Source: Candidatus Peregrinibacteria bacterium
Lineage (GTDB): Bacteria; Patescibacteriota; Gracilibacteria; Peribacterales; Peribacteraceae
Direction of reading: 5' to 3'
Assembly: GCA_018662075.1 (NCBI GenBank)
Contig: JABJGX010000038.1
Span: forward strand, 1 to 31,344
DNA: 31,344 bases
Positions within the stretch are counted from its first letter, which is position 1. Each line of letters starts with the position of its first letter. Below, piece after piece: positions 16,902-24,638 of this stretch. The position numbers were made by a program, and so were the translations under genes. The notes below the pieces were generated by a model, which did no database searches, was not told where the DNA came from, and worked only from the letters and a program-made list of their open reading frames with translations.

Positions 16902-16934
16902 AGTATTACGTATTAAGGGGAAATACGTAATACT
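16902..16934. promoter_or_regulatory. 13-bp inverted repeat in divergent promoter region
   Basis: 16902-16914 pairs perfectly with 16922-16934 (AGTATTACGTATT and its complement) around a 7-nt loop. It could be a protein-binding operator or a cruciform; it overlaps the tsaB -10 region. Confidence 0.6.
16928..16933 (+). promoter_or_regulatory. -10 box (TAATAC) of tsaB, leaderless spacing
   Basis: TAATAC ends 7 nt before the GTG start at 16941; TACTAT at 16931-16936 is an alternative at 4 nt. Confidence 0.5.
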
Positions 16935-16940
16935 ATTTTT

Positions 16941-17504
16941 GTGAAATGCTTATTTATAGACTTGGCTTCCAAAGACGGCGTGATTGGGTGCATCACAGAT
17001 GCGGTAGTTACATCAGAGGATGTGTCTAATCGTATTAATGATGGTGAGCTTATTCCAATTGTTAAGGGTGTGCTCGAAGAGGCTGGGTGGAAACTGAGTG
17101 ACCTAACTCATATTGTATGCGTTGTTGGTCCGGGTGGTTTCACGAGTCTTCGCGTGGCAGTGACGTTTGCCAATGTTCTTGCAGACCAGTTAGGTATTCC
17201 AAGTGCGGGTGTGCATCTTTCGGAAGTGTATACAAAGCGAACAGAAGAGGATGCATATTGGATGCACTCGACAAAGAAGGATCAGCTATTTGTCTGTGGC
17301 GGACAGTGGGAGGAGCCGACACTTATTACTGTAAACGAGATCCCGTGTGGTAATTGGATGGGGGAATTACTTGAAGATCACGAAAAAGCATCTGGTGCAG
17401 AGCAGGTTCAGCTTAAAGATCTTACAGAAGTGCTTCCAGAACTGGTTTCTGCTGCAGGGTACTCTAAGGAAATACTGCACCCATGGTATGGACGTGGGTG
17501 GTAA
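16941..17504 (+). CDS. tsaB: tRNA t6A37 biosynthesis protein TsaB
   Basis: Non-catalytic partner of TsaD in the threonylcarbamoyl transfer that makes t6A at position 37 of ANN-decoding tRNAs. 187 residues, slightly short for TsaB. The ASKHA-fold features are MKCLFIDLAS at the start, the strongly conserved VVGPGGFTSLRV (family GPGSFTGLR), and a C-terminal LHPWYGRGW resembling the PxYxR tail. The GTG at 16941 is chosen because it yields the family N-terminus and because no upstream in-frame start precedes it. No Shine-Dalgarno. The tsaD and tsaE partners are not in the window. secA starts 19 nt after the stop. Confidence 0.88.
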   Translation: MKCLFIDLASKDGVIGCITDAVVTSEDVSNRINDGELIPIVKGVLEEAGWKLSDLTHIVCVVGPGGFTSLRVAVTFANVLADQLGIPSAGVHLSEVYTKRTEEDAYWMHSTKKDQLFVCGGQWEEPTLITVNEIPCGNWMGELLEDHEKASGAEQVQLKDLTEVLPELVSAAGYSKEILHPWYGRGW

Positions 17505-17510
17505 AACAGG

Positions 17511-17516
17511 TATCCT
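17511..17516 (+). promoter_or_regulatory. Weak -10 box (TATCCT) before secA
   Basis: TATCCT ends 7 nt before the secA ATG at 17524. It matches the consensus at four of six positions only, and secA may also be read from the tsaB transcript. Confidence 0.35.
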
Positions 17517-17523
17517 CTTTGCG

Positions 17524-20241
17524 ATGTCATTTATAGACTCTTTAAACAAACTTCTTGGCGATCCTAACGAGAAAGAGCTCAAAAAGCTCCGTGTTTTGGT
17601 GCCAAAGGTTCGTGCTGTGCAGTCATCTGATGAATACCTGGCTCTAACGCTTGATGATCTACCAAAGAAGACAGAAGCCTTTAAAAAGAGAATTGCTAAT
17701 GGAGAGACTTTAGATGACCTGCTTCCAGAGGCATTCGCCCTTGTTGGACGAGCATGCGACCTGCTTACCGGTACGAAGTATGAAGAGGATGGAATGGAGT
17801 TTGTGTGGGAGATTAAGAATCCTTTTGATGTACAGATTGTTGGAGGGGTATCGCTTCACCAAGGGTACATTGCAGAAATGAGAACGGGTGAAGGAAAGAC
17901 TTTTACGTGTACTATGCCGATCTACCTTAACTCGCTCGTTGGAAAAGGAGTGCATGTTGTGACGGTGAATGATTACTTGGCTAAGCGTGATGCTGCGTGG
18001 ATGGGCCTTTTGTATAAAGCTCTAGGGCTTACTGTAGGAGTTATATTGCATGATAAGAATCATGAAGAGCGAAAGATTGCCTACGAAGCAGATGTTACCT
18101 ACGGAACGAATAATGAATTTGGGTTCGACTACCTACGTGACAATATGGCGGTATCGAAGAACCGTCAGGTGCAGCGTGGTTTGCATTACGCCATTGTGGA
18201 TGAAGTGGACTCTATTTTGATCGATGAAGCGAGAACACCACTTATTATTTCGCAGCCTGCAGGGAAATCAACAGAGAAGTATGGAACATACGCAGGTCTT
18301 GTAACAAGCCTCACCGAGAACGTCGACTTCAATAAAGATGAAAAGCAAAAAACAGCAGCACTGACAGAAGACGGTATCGCAAAGCTGGAACAGCTTCTTG
18401 GAGTGGAGAATATCTACACATCAGAAGGCTTTGAAGCAGTGCATCACATCGAGCAAGCACTTCGTGCACACGCAATGTATCGAAGAGATACGGACTACGT
18501 CGTCCGTGACGGTGAAGTAATTATTGTGGATGAATTTACGGGACGTCTCATGCAGGGGCGTCGGTACAGCCATGGTTTGCACCAAGCGATTGAGGCAAAA
18601 GAAAACGTAGAAGTGCAGCGTGAAAGCAAAACTCTTGCGACGATAACATTTCAGAATTACTTCCGTATTTACGAAAAGCTAGCGGGAATGACTGGAACTG
18701 CAAAGACGGAAGAAGAGGAGTTCGACTCTATCTATAAGCGTCGGACTGTTGTGGTTCCTACCAATGTGCCAATTGCACGAGACGATAAGCCAGACGCTAT
18801 TTACCGTACAGTGGAAGCAAAATTCGTGGCAGTTGCAAAGTTTGCACGTGAGTTACATGAAAAGGGGCAGCCGGTCCTAGTAGGTACGACGTCCATCGAG
18901 AAGTCTGAAGCATTGAGTGGGATACTGACACAGGAAAATGTTCCTCATAAGGTTTTGAATGCAAAGCACCACGAGCAAGAAGCAGAGATTGTGGCTAATG
19001 CAGGTCTTAAAGGCTCTATTACCATTGCGACCAACATGGCGGGACGTGGAACGGACATCAAGCTTGGTGATGGTGTTGAAGCGCTTGGAGGTCTTGCAAT
19101 CCTTGGCACAGAGAGGCATGAGTCCAGGCGTATCGATAACCAGTTGCGTGGACGAGCAGGGAGGCAAGGGGATAGAGGAGAGAGTCGATTCTTTGTGTCT
19201 ATGGAAGATGATCTTATGCGACTCTTCGGTGGAGACCGCTTAAAAGACATGATGGAGAAGTTGAAAGTTCCAGATGATGTACCTCTCGAGAATTCATTTG
19301 TTTCTCGTTCCATTGAAGGTGCACAGAAAAGAGTAGAAGGTCGTAACTTCGATATCCGTCGTCATACTGTTCAGTACGATGATGTAATGAATAAGCACAG
19401 AGGAATTATTTATGTACGCAGACAGAAGATACTCGAAAAGCTTTTTGAGGTTGAGGATGACAAAGACCAAGTAAAAGACAGCGAAGATCGACCACTGCAC
19501 GATGATGCACTAAACGCTTTACGTGCAGAAGCTGTTGCTATTGTTGACTTGCATGCATCAGGTGATAATGCAGAGCTATGGGACTCAAAAGAAATGAGTG
19601 AGACGGTTGCGACTCTTCACCCAGTGCTTTCACAGAAGTTTACGCCAGAAGTAATGGCCGCATATCCTGATAGAGAAACTGCAAAAAAAGAGCTTGGTGA
19701 CTTCCTTGTGAAGTTTTACGAGACAAAGTGTGCAGAAGAGGATGGGTTTGTAGTGGCACAAGCAGAGCGTGTGATTACGTTGCAGAGTATTGATACACAC
19801 TGGATGGATCACATTGATAATATGTCGCACTTGCGTGAGCAGGTTGCATTTGCTGGTTACGCACAAAGAGATCCACTTATTGAATATAAAGACCAAGGGT
19901 TCCGTCGCTTCCAAGAGCTTCTAGCAGAGGTGGAAAATACTATTGTGCGAACATTGCTTCAGGCAGACTTCACACAGTTTGCACCACAGTCTATGGAGCA
20001 GCGTGCAGAGGAGACATTGGATGGAATGCAAACCAATGAGGATCAAATAGAACAAGGTTTAGGGCATGGTGTTGGTGGCGGCAATAGGCAACAAAAAAGA
20101 CAGAATACAAATCCAATCGTTATGAATGCAGATGATCAGGCACATGTTGCAGCTGGGCAGCCACTAGCGTCTGATAAGGTTGGTCGAAATGATCCTTGCC
20201 CTTGTGGATCGGGAAAGAAGTATAAGAAGTGTCATGGCTAA
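17524..20241 (+). CDS. secA: Preprotein translocase ATPase SecA
   Basis: Motor ATPase that drives unfolded preproteins through SecYEG at the membrane. 905 residues, full length. The start at 17524 (MSFIDSLNKLLGDPNEKELKKL) is the family start; the open frame to 17347 overlaps tsaB and is rejected. Motifs: Walker A MRTGEGKTFT at 119-128, VNDYLAKRD, Walker B VDEVDSILIDEARTPL from about residue 225, MTGTAKTE, TNMAGRGTDI, RGRAGRQGD, the scaffold and wing regions, HWMDHID, and a C-terminal zinc-binding SEC-C motif DPCPCGSGKKYKKC, the usual SecB/ribosome contact. Gap to tsaB is 19 nt. Ends TAA and is followed directly by a heptad repeat array. Confidence 0.98.
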   Translation: MSFIDSLNKLLGDPNEKELKKLRVLVPKVRAVQSSDEYLALTLDDLPKKTEAFKKRIANGETLDDLLPEAFALVGRACDLLTGTKYEEDGMEFVWEIKNPFDVQIVGGVSLHQGYIAEMRTGEGKTFTCTMPIYLNSLVGKGVHVVTVNDYLAKRDAAWMGLLYKALGLTVGVILHDKNHEERKIAYEADVTYGTNNEFGFDYLRDNMAVSKNRQVQRGLHYAIVDEVDSILIDEARTPLIISQPAGKSTEKYGTYAGLVTSLTENVDFNKDEKQKTAALTEDGIAKLEQLLGVENIYTSEGFEAVHHIEQALRAHAMYRRDTDYVVRDGEVIIVDEFTGRLMQGRRYSHGLHQAIEAKENVEVQRESKTLATITFQNYFRIYEKLAGMTGTAKTEEEEFDSIYKRRTVVVPTNVPIARDDKPDAIYRTVEAKFVAVAKFARELHEKGQPVLVGTTSIEKSEALSGILTQENVPHKVLNAKHHEQEAEIVANAGLKGSITIATNMAGRGTDIKLGDGVEALGGLAILGTERHESRRIDNQLRGRAGRQGDRGESRFFVSMEDDLMRLFGGDRLKDMMEKLKVPDDVPLENSFVSRSIEGAQKRVEGRNFDIRRHTVQYDDVMNKHRGIIYVRRQKILEKLFEVEDDKDQVKDSEDRPLHDDALNALRAEAVAIVDLHASGDNAELWDSKEMSETVATLHPVLSQKFTPEVMAAYPDRETAKKELGDFLVKFYETKCAEEDGFVVAQAERVITLQSIDTHWMDHIDNMSHLREQVAFAGYAQRDPLIEYKDQGFRRFQELLAEVENTIVRTLLQADFTQFAPQSMEQRAEETLDGMQTNEDQIEQGLGHGVGGGNRQQKRQNTNPIVMNADDQAHVAAGQPLASDKVGRNDPCPCGSGKKYKKCHG

Positions 20242-20245
20242 GTTT

Positions 20246-20280
20246 AAGGGATAAGGGGTAAGTATTATGGGGTAAGGGGT
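20246..20280. repeat. Heptanucleotide repeat array between secA and holB-like gene
   Basis: Five 7-bp units: AAGGGAT, AAGGGGT, AAGTATT, ATGGGGT, AAGGGGT. It occupies most of the 62-nt gap and ends just before the next promoter. Confidence 0.8.
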
Positions 20281-20289
20281 AATGTACGA

Positions 20290-20295
20290 TATACT
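20290..20295 (+). promoter_or_regulatory. -10 box (TATACT) of the holB-like gene, leaderless spacing
   Basis: TATACT ends 8 nt before the ATG at 20304, with no Shine-Dalgarno between. Confidence 0.65.
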
Positions 20296-20303
20296 GTTTT
20301 TCC

Positions 20304-21272
20304 ATGATTAAAATTCGCGATATTGTCGGTCACGAGGAGCAGCAAGATCAACTCCAAAATGATATTGAGTTTGATAATGTGTCGCATGCATATTTATTTT
20401 CGGGACCTGTGTACCTCGGAAAGATGTCGCTTGCATTACAGTTTGCGTATAAGTTACTGGCAATAGATGCAGAGGGAGAGGCAAAAAAAGACATCAAGAC
20501 TGCTGTTGAAAAGAGAACACATCCAGATCTTTATGTTTTAGATATGTTATGGATGGAGGGAACAATGGAAGATTGGAATACTATTTCGAAGTATTCTAAT
20601 GTGCCACAGTCACACAGAGCAAAGAAGCCCTGCGCTAAAACAGATAGTATTAGCATTGATGATGTACGTGCGCTACATGCTCGGTTGGTCGAAACAGGAA
20701 CAGGCCGCTTTAGAGTGTGTATTATTCGTAATGTTGAGCGTATGAAAGATGCTGCTGCGAATGCATTCTTGAAGATTCTCGAAGAACCACCAGAGGGGCT
20801 GGTGTTTATATTGACGACACAAGCAAAAGAATCTTTGTTGCCAACTATTATTTCTCGAGCGCGCGTTATGTCGTTTGGAAGAGTGGGCGCAAAGGATTTG
20901 AAAGTATTTCTTGATGGAGTTTCTGAAGATGATCAGCGATTCATCTTACACATTGCACGTGGCGCTCCTGGTGAGGTGGTTACACTACGGGATGATCCAG
21001 ATACATTACGTGAGCATAAAACAGTACACGGCAGTGCACGGATATTTTGGCAAGAGCAGTCGCTTGCACGAAAGCTTTCCATGTTAAAGCCTTTGCATAC
21101 ACGGGGGGCAGAGGCTGACCAGTTGCTTTTGCACTTGGGTATCACGTTACGGGAACAAGGTGCAGACGAATGTGTTGCCCATGCGCCTGCGTATCAAAAG
21201 TTTGTTGATGGGCTTCATACGAACGCACATCGTCAAATGCTTACGCAACGGTTTGCAATGGAGACACGGTAA
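20304..21272 (+). CDS. holB: DNA polymerase III delta' subunit (clamp loader)
   Basis: Part of the clamp-loading complex that places the beta clamp on primed DNA. 322 residues. The AAA+ core starts IVGHEEQQDQLQNDI and HAYLFSGP; the P-loop is degenerate (GPVYLGKMSLA, Met where the family has Thr/Ser), which fits a delta' subunit that does not hydrolyse ATP. Other motifs: SIDDVRAL, VRIIRNVERM-type Walker B (IIRNVERMKDAAANAFLKILEEPP) given in parts, and the SRA trio (SRARVMSF) equivalent of the SRC arginine finger motif. The C-terminal domain is less conserved. The absence of a DnaX-type zinc module and of a tau tail argues against dnaX. Ends TAA. Confidence 0.85.
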   Translation: MIKIRDIVGHEEQQDQLQNDIEFDNVSHAYLFSGPVYLGKMSLALQFAYKLLAIDAEGEAKKDIKTAVEKRTHPDLYVLDMLWMEGTMEDWNTISKYSNVPQSHRAKKPCAKTDSISIDDVRALHARLVETGTGRFRVCIIRNVERMKDAAANAFLKILEEPPEGLVFILTTQAKESLLPTIISRARVMSFGRVGAKDLKVFLDGVSEDDQRFILHIARGAPGEVVTLRDDPDTLREHKTVHGSARIFWQEQSLARKLSMLKPLHTRGAEADQLLLHLGITLREQGADECVAHAPAYQKFVDGLHTNAHRQMLTQRFAMETR

Positions 21273-21324
21273 ATGCATGACTTTCTTTACCTTTGATACC
21301 AATTAGTGATAGTTTACCTTGCCG

Positions 21325-22086
21325 ATGATCTATATACTTGTTCTCTTTGGTTCATTCTTCGCCATTTGCGCAATACTTGGTATGCGTGTTGGTCTTAAGA
21401 ATAGAAATATTCGTAAGTTTGTTCATGGGGTAAAGGCTCGAACAGAAAAAGCAAAAGAGCGTGGCCTTACTATGAAAGAAACGCGGATTGAAAAGCCTGT
21501 GAGAGGGTCTCGTACATCAGCAGTTGCTATGCAAAAGCTTCGGTCTTTACTGCGCGAGGCAGAGAAGACAAGCGCACGCGACGATTATGCAGAGACAGAA
21601 CGTATTCTTATTCAGGCGCTCACAGTTGCTCCAGAGTCACATGAAGCGCGTGCAGAACTCGCAAAGGTATATTTGCTTACGGGTAGAGATGCAAAAGCAG
21701 AGGCTGTGTACATAGACTTATTACAAGACCGTGCTGAGATTTCTTTTTACGCAAACCTTGGACTCGCTTGTTACCGTCAGAAAAAATATGAACAGGCGTA
21801 CGCTGCTTATAAAGATGCAATGAACCTCGATCCAAAGTCTCCCGAGCGTGGTGCAGCACTTGGTCGTACATGTATGGCACTCGGACGCTTCTCCGAGGCT
21901 GCAGAGCTTCTTGAGAAGGCAAGTGAGCGGCTTGTACGCGACACAGACTTGTTGTTTCTTATTGCAAAGTGCTACGAAGCACTCGCTGACCTTTCATCAG
22001 CAGAGATCGCATACAAACGCATTCACACGTTGCAGCCATATAACGAGCTTGCAAGAGAGAAGCTCCAAGGACTTGCGAGTGTTTAG
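21325..22086 (+). CDS. Membrane-anchored tetratricopeptide repeat protein
   Basis: 253 residues from the ATG at 21325; a TTG at 21319 is an alternative. Residues 1 to about 22 form one membrane segment (MIYILVLFGSFFAICAILG), followed by a basic linker, so the bulk of the protein is probably cytoplasmic. From about residue 75 there are four or more TPR units recognisable by A-L/Y-P spacing (TERILIQALTVAPESHEARAEL-type pattern; AYKDAMNLDPKSPE; AYKRIHTLQPYNE). TPR proteins scaffold protein complexes; no specific partner can be named. Its stop overlaps the convergent ferredoxin gene by 4 nt. Ends TAG. Confidence 0.85.
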   Translation: MIYILVLFGSFFAICAILGMRVGLKNRNIRKFVHGVKARTEKAKERGLTMKETRIEKPVRGSRTSAVAMQKLRSLLREAEKTSARDDYAETERILIQALTVAPESHEARAELAKVYLLTGRDAKAEAVYIDLLQDRAEISFYANLGLACYRQKKYEQAYAAYKDAMNLDPKSPERGAALGRTCMALGRFSEAAELLEKASERLVRDTDLLFLIAKCYEALADLSSAEIAYKRIHTLQPYNELAREKLQGLASV

Positions 22087-22367
22087 GTTTCTAAAACCTC
22101 TACTTCGACGTCTCCTTCTACTGTTGCTTGGCAACCAAGGCGCTCGCTTACTTCAGTGATACCCATATTGTCCTCTTTGTCATTTCGCTCACCAAGGTTC
22201 TCTCCACCACTTTTAACTTTACAGAGACATGTTGTACAAAAGCCATTTCCGCCACATGCATGCTCGATGGGGATGCCATTATCGAGACCTACCTGAAGCA
22301 GGGTTTCTCCCGCTTCGGTTTCTACTTCTGTAATCTGGCCGTTGACGTCGAATTTTACTTTTGGCAC
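22083..22367 (-). CDS. [2Fe-2S] ferredoxin (adrenodoxin/plant-type fold)
   Basis: Small electron carrier. 94 residues starting at a GTG (22367), chosen because MPKVKFDVNG is the usual N-terminus. Cluster ligands C38, C44, C47 (C-x5-C-x2-C in ACGGNGFCTTC) and C79 in LGCQATV match the [2Fe-2S] ferredoxin family; C49 is an extra cysteine. It is transcribed divergently from sufC across a 74-nt gap full of heptad repeats, which suggests a role connected with Fe-S cluster assembly, for example supplying electrons, but this is inferred from position. Convergent with the TPR gene, with a 4-nt overlap. Confidence 0.93.
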   Translation of the reverse strand: MPKVKFDVNGQITEVETEAGETLLQVGLDNGIPIEHACGGNGFCTTCLCKVKSGGENLGERNDKEDNMGITEVSERLGCQATVEGDVEVEVLET

Positions 22368-22373
22368 GAAAAT

Positions 22374-22443
22374 AAGGGGTAAGAGGCGAGTATTAGTTTA
22401 TCATGGAATCCCTTATCCCCTAATACTTACCCCTTAATACCCT
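22374..22443. repeat. Heptanucleotide repeat array between ferredoxin gene and sufC
   Basis: On the minus strand 22409-22443 reads GGGTATT, AAGGGGT, AAGTATT, AGGGGAT, AAGGGAT. An inverted partial copy (AAGGGGTTAAGAGG then GTATTAG) lies at 22374-22396. The last unit contributes the first bases of the sufC start codon. Confidence 0.75.
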
Positions 22444-23191
22444 GTTAAAGATCAACAACCTTCATATATCGGTTGAAGACACGGAAATTGTTAAAGGAAT
22501 CGACCTGACAATCAATCCAGGAGAAGTTCACGCCATTATGGGGCCAAATGGTTCTGGAAAATCTACGTTGGTAAGCACCTTAATGGGGCATCCTGGCTAT
22601 ACAGTGACCAGTGGCACGGTAGAGTTTATGGGGAAAGACTTACTCGCGTTGGAACCCTTCGAGAGGGCACTTACAGGGCTTTTTCTTGCATTTCAGTATC
22701 CGAAAGAGATTGCAGGTGTAACGCTTCGCAGTTTTTTGTTTGCTGCCTATAAGGCACAGACAAAGGCCCGTAACCCTGATGCAAAAGTATCATCTCCTAT
22801 CAAGTTTAAAGCGCTTCTTGAAGAGAAGATGAAGGGGCTTAAAATGGATCCCTCTTTTGCGGAACGTGCAGTGAACCAGGGGTTTTCTGGTGGGGAAAAG
22901 AAGAAAGCAGAAGTGTTGCAGATGCATGTCTTGCAGCCACTTCTTTCATTGCTTGATGAGACAGATTCGGGGCTTGATGTGGATGCACTAAAAATAGTGT
23001 CCGAAGGAGTAAATACCATGCGTGAAAACAAAGATTTTGCATGTTTATTGGTAACGCATTACGCTCGAATACTTGGTTATATTCATCCGGATCATGTGCA
23101 TGTGATGGTTGATGGAAAAATTGTTGAGAGCGGAGGATCTGAGTTTGCAAAGAAATTAGAAGAAGAAGGGTATGAAAAATATGCAGCATAG
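22442..23191 (+). CDS. sufC: Fe-S cluster assembly ATPase SufC
   Basis: ABC-type ATPase of the SufBCD scaffold, cytoplasmic. The ATG at 22538 lies inside the Walker A region, so translation must begin earlier. In frame, a TAA at 22436-22438 is followed by TAC, CTG, TTA, AAG; the CTG at 22442 gives (M)LKINNLHISVEDTEIVKG, the exact family N-terminus, so a CTG start is proposed. That gives 249 residues. Motifs: GPNGSGKST, Q-loop FQYP, signature FSGGEKKKAEVLQM, Walker B SLLDETDSGLDVDAL (SufC-specific DSGLD), and the switch His in LVTHYAR. Ends TAG. No sufS, sufE or sufU appears nearby. Confidence 0.93.
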   Translation: MLKINNLHISVEDTEIVKGIDLTINPGEVHAIMGPNGSGKSTLVSTLMGHPGYTVTSGTVEFMGKDLLALEPFERALTGLFLAFQYPKEIAGVTLRSFLFAAYKAQTKARNPDAKVSSPIKFKALLEEKMKGLKMDPSFAERAVNQGFSGGEKKKAEVLQMHVLQPLLSLLDETDSGLDVDALKIVSEGVNTMRENKDFACLLVTHYARILGYIHPDHVHVMVDGKIVESGGSEFAKKLEEEGYEKYAA

Positions 23192-23197
23192 TGTGAT

Positions 23198-23227
23198 AGA
23201 ATAGGAGTGATATTTCCCTCCTATTCT
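23198..23227 (+). promoter_or_regulatory. 10-bp inverted repeat directly before the SIMPL gene
   Basis: 23198-23207 (AGAATAGGAG) is a perfect complement of 23218-23227, with a 10-nt loop, ending 1 nt before the ATG at 23229. A TAGAAT -10-like box (23197-23202) overlaps the left arm. It may be an operator, or an RNA hairpin that covers the start; it lacks the T-run of a terminator. Confidence 0.55.
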
Positions 23228-23228
23228 T

Positions 23229-23981
23229 ATGGATGAAAAAGCTATCTACCTAAAGCCACCATTGTGGTTGCCAATCGCTGTAGCACTTGTTGCAGGATCT
23301 TTATATGTTGCAGGAAAATATGTTGAGACGAGGCATATGGATAATTTTACTATTAATGTTCAAGGACGTGGTGAGATCATGGCTGTGCCAGATATCGCAA
23401 CACTAAACTTTGGCGTGCAAACAGGACGCCAAAAAACTGCAGACAGCGCAATGACAATTCTGACTGAGAAAATGACAGAAGTCATGAAAGCACTTACCGC
23501 AGCTGGTGTTGAAGAAAAAGATATTCGCACACAGTATTTGTCTCTCAATCCTAGTTATGACTGGAACGACGGACGAAGAGTTGATGAAGGATTTGAGGCG
23601 AATCAGTCTTTAGTCGTAAAAGTACGTGATCTCGAGAAGATCTCTGAAGTACTTGATGCTGGGGTGAAGTCTGGTGCTAACCAGGCGGGATCTGTGAACT
23701 TTACGATTGATGATCCAGAGAATCTGAAGGCAGAGGCTCGCGCAAAGGCGATTGCTAGCGCACAGGAAAAAGCAAAGCTACTTGCAGATGACCTTGGTGT
23801 GAACCTTGGGAAGATGCAGGGATTCTGGGAAGAGCAGGGAGGGTACGCTCAGCCTATGATGCTGCGCGCAGAGTCTATGGATATGAAGGGAGGAGTAGGT
23901 GGCGGTGGAATGGCTCCACCATTACCTGCAGGAGAGCAGGAAGTCGTCGTTACAGTGAACCTGACGTACCAGCTACGATAA
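23229..23981 (+). CDS. SIMPL-domain (DUF541) membrane-anchored protein
   Basis: 250 residues. One N-terminal membrane segment (about 12-30, LWLPIAVALVAGSLYVAG) followed by a SIMPL/DUF541 domain: INVQGRGEIMAVPDIATLNFGV, the repeated alpha-helical AMTILTEKMTEVMKAL segment, GVEEKDIRTQYLSLNPSY, and AIASAQEKAKLLADDLGV, ending VVVTVNLTYQL. Related proteins (YggE, BP26) are exported and linked to oxidative stress or unknown roles. It starts 37 nt after the sufC stop on the same strand. A Gly/Met-rich loop (MDMKGGVGGGGM) sits before the last strand. Ends TAA. Confidence 0.9.
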   Translation: MDEKAIYLKPPLWLPIAVALVAGSLYVAGKYVETRHMDNFTINVQGRGEIMAVPDIATLNFGVQTGRQKTADSAMTILTEKMTEVMKALTAAGVEEKDIRTQYLSLNPSYDWNDGRRVDEGFEANQSLVVKVRDLEKISEVLDAGVKSGANQAGSVNFTIDDPENLKAEARAKAIASAQEKAKLLADDLGVNLGKMQGFWEEQGGYAQPMMLRAESMDMKGGVGGGGMAPPLPAGEQEVVVTVNLTYQLR

Positions 23982-23993
23982 GTAGTTTGTCTT

Positions 23994-24614
23994 TTAGTAT
24001 GCTATTTGCATGATGGATTGATATTGAGATGCGTTATCTCGTACTAAGTTTTTTAGCTCAGGTAACCACTCCATCTGTTTGGTCAGTGCGACTCGAGTAA
24101 GTTGTATGCGCTCTATCAGTACCTTTAGGAGCTTTACTTTTACAACATCTTTCTCATCTACTTGGAGTTTTGACAGCGCCTCTGCTCCTTTTGTTTCAAG
24201 GAAGAGGAGCCGAGAAGCATAGTGTTCTGCAAGGCCTGTGAATCCAGATTGCTGAGTGTCTTCTATCTGTTGATAAAACCGTCCGCGTATCTCGTCTAGT
24301 CTTATGAGAGATTCTTGCATATCGAATACGAGCTCTTGCCCATGTTTTACATGTTCTTCATGTGTGGATCGTACGTTCTCCTGTTTTGTAGACCTAGATT
24401 TAAAACGTTTTTTTCGAATGTTATTGATCTGATCTTTTCGTTCTTCTGGAAGGTGGTCAACAGAGTTGTGTAGCTCAATATATTTTTTCCCATAGAGCAT
24501 CAAAGACATGGTTGTAACGCGCATGGCTATGACATGCTGCCCATAGCGCGAGTCTGTAGAGATACAGTCTCTATTAGATGGTTGCTCCGATGGTTGGTGC
24601 GGGTAGTTTTTCAT
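23994..24614 (-). CDS. Hypothetical coiled-coil protein, 206 aa
   Basis: Not recognised. The start is ATG 24614, or the TTG immediately before it (24617), which would be 8 nt from a perfect TATAAT. The protein is soluble, charged and mostly helical, with long heptad-like stretches (about 70-190: VFDMQESLIRLDEIRGRF, GAEALSKLQVDEKDV and LKVLIERIQLTRVALT regions). No signal peptide. It lies 24 nt downstream of the 204-aa membrane protein gene on the same strand. It converges on the SIMPL gene with a 12-nt gap. Ends TAA. Confidence 0.7.
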   Translation of the reverse strand: MKNYPHQPSEQPSNRDCISTDSRYGQHVIAMRVTTMSLMLYGKKYIELHNSVDHLPEERKDQINNIRKKRFKSRSTKQENVRSTHEEHVKHGQELVFDMQESLIRLDEIRGRFYQQIEDTQQSGFTGLAEHYASRLLFLETKGAEALSKLQVDEKDVVKVKLLKVLIERIQLTRVALTKQMEWLPELKNLVRDNASQYQSIMQIAY

Positions 24615-24625
24615 CAAACCTATTC

Positions 24626-24631
24626 ATTATA
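24626..24631 (-). promoter_or_regulatory. Consensus -10 box (TATAAT)
   Basis: Perfect TATAAT on the minus strand, ending 11 nt before ATG 24614 or 8 nt before TTG 24617. It predicts a transcript with almost no leader. Confidence 0.6.
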
Positions 24632-24638
24632 CCGTAGA

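Larger units (their letters stand above)
16887..16935. repeat. Heptanucleotide repeat array between GT2 gene and tsaB
   Basis: Seven consecutive 7-bp units: AAGTATT, AAGGGAT, AAGTATT, ACGTATT, AAGGGGA, AATACGT, AATACTA. The array fills the divergent promoter region. Confidence 0.75.

Noticed and set aside
17347..17523. Longer secA overlapping tsaB
   Set aside because: It would use a second frame of the tsaB gene; the family N-terminus begins at 17524.
16887..22443. CRISPR array
   Set aside because: The repeats are contiguous 7-bp units with no spacers, and no cas genes are present.
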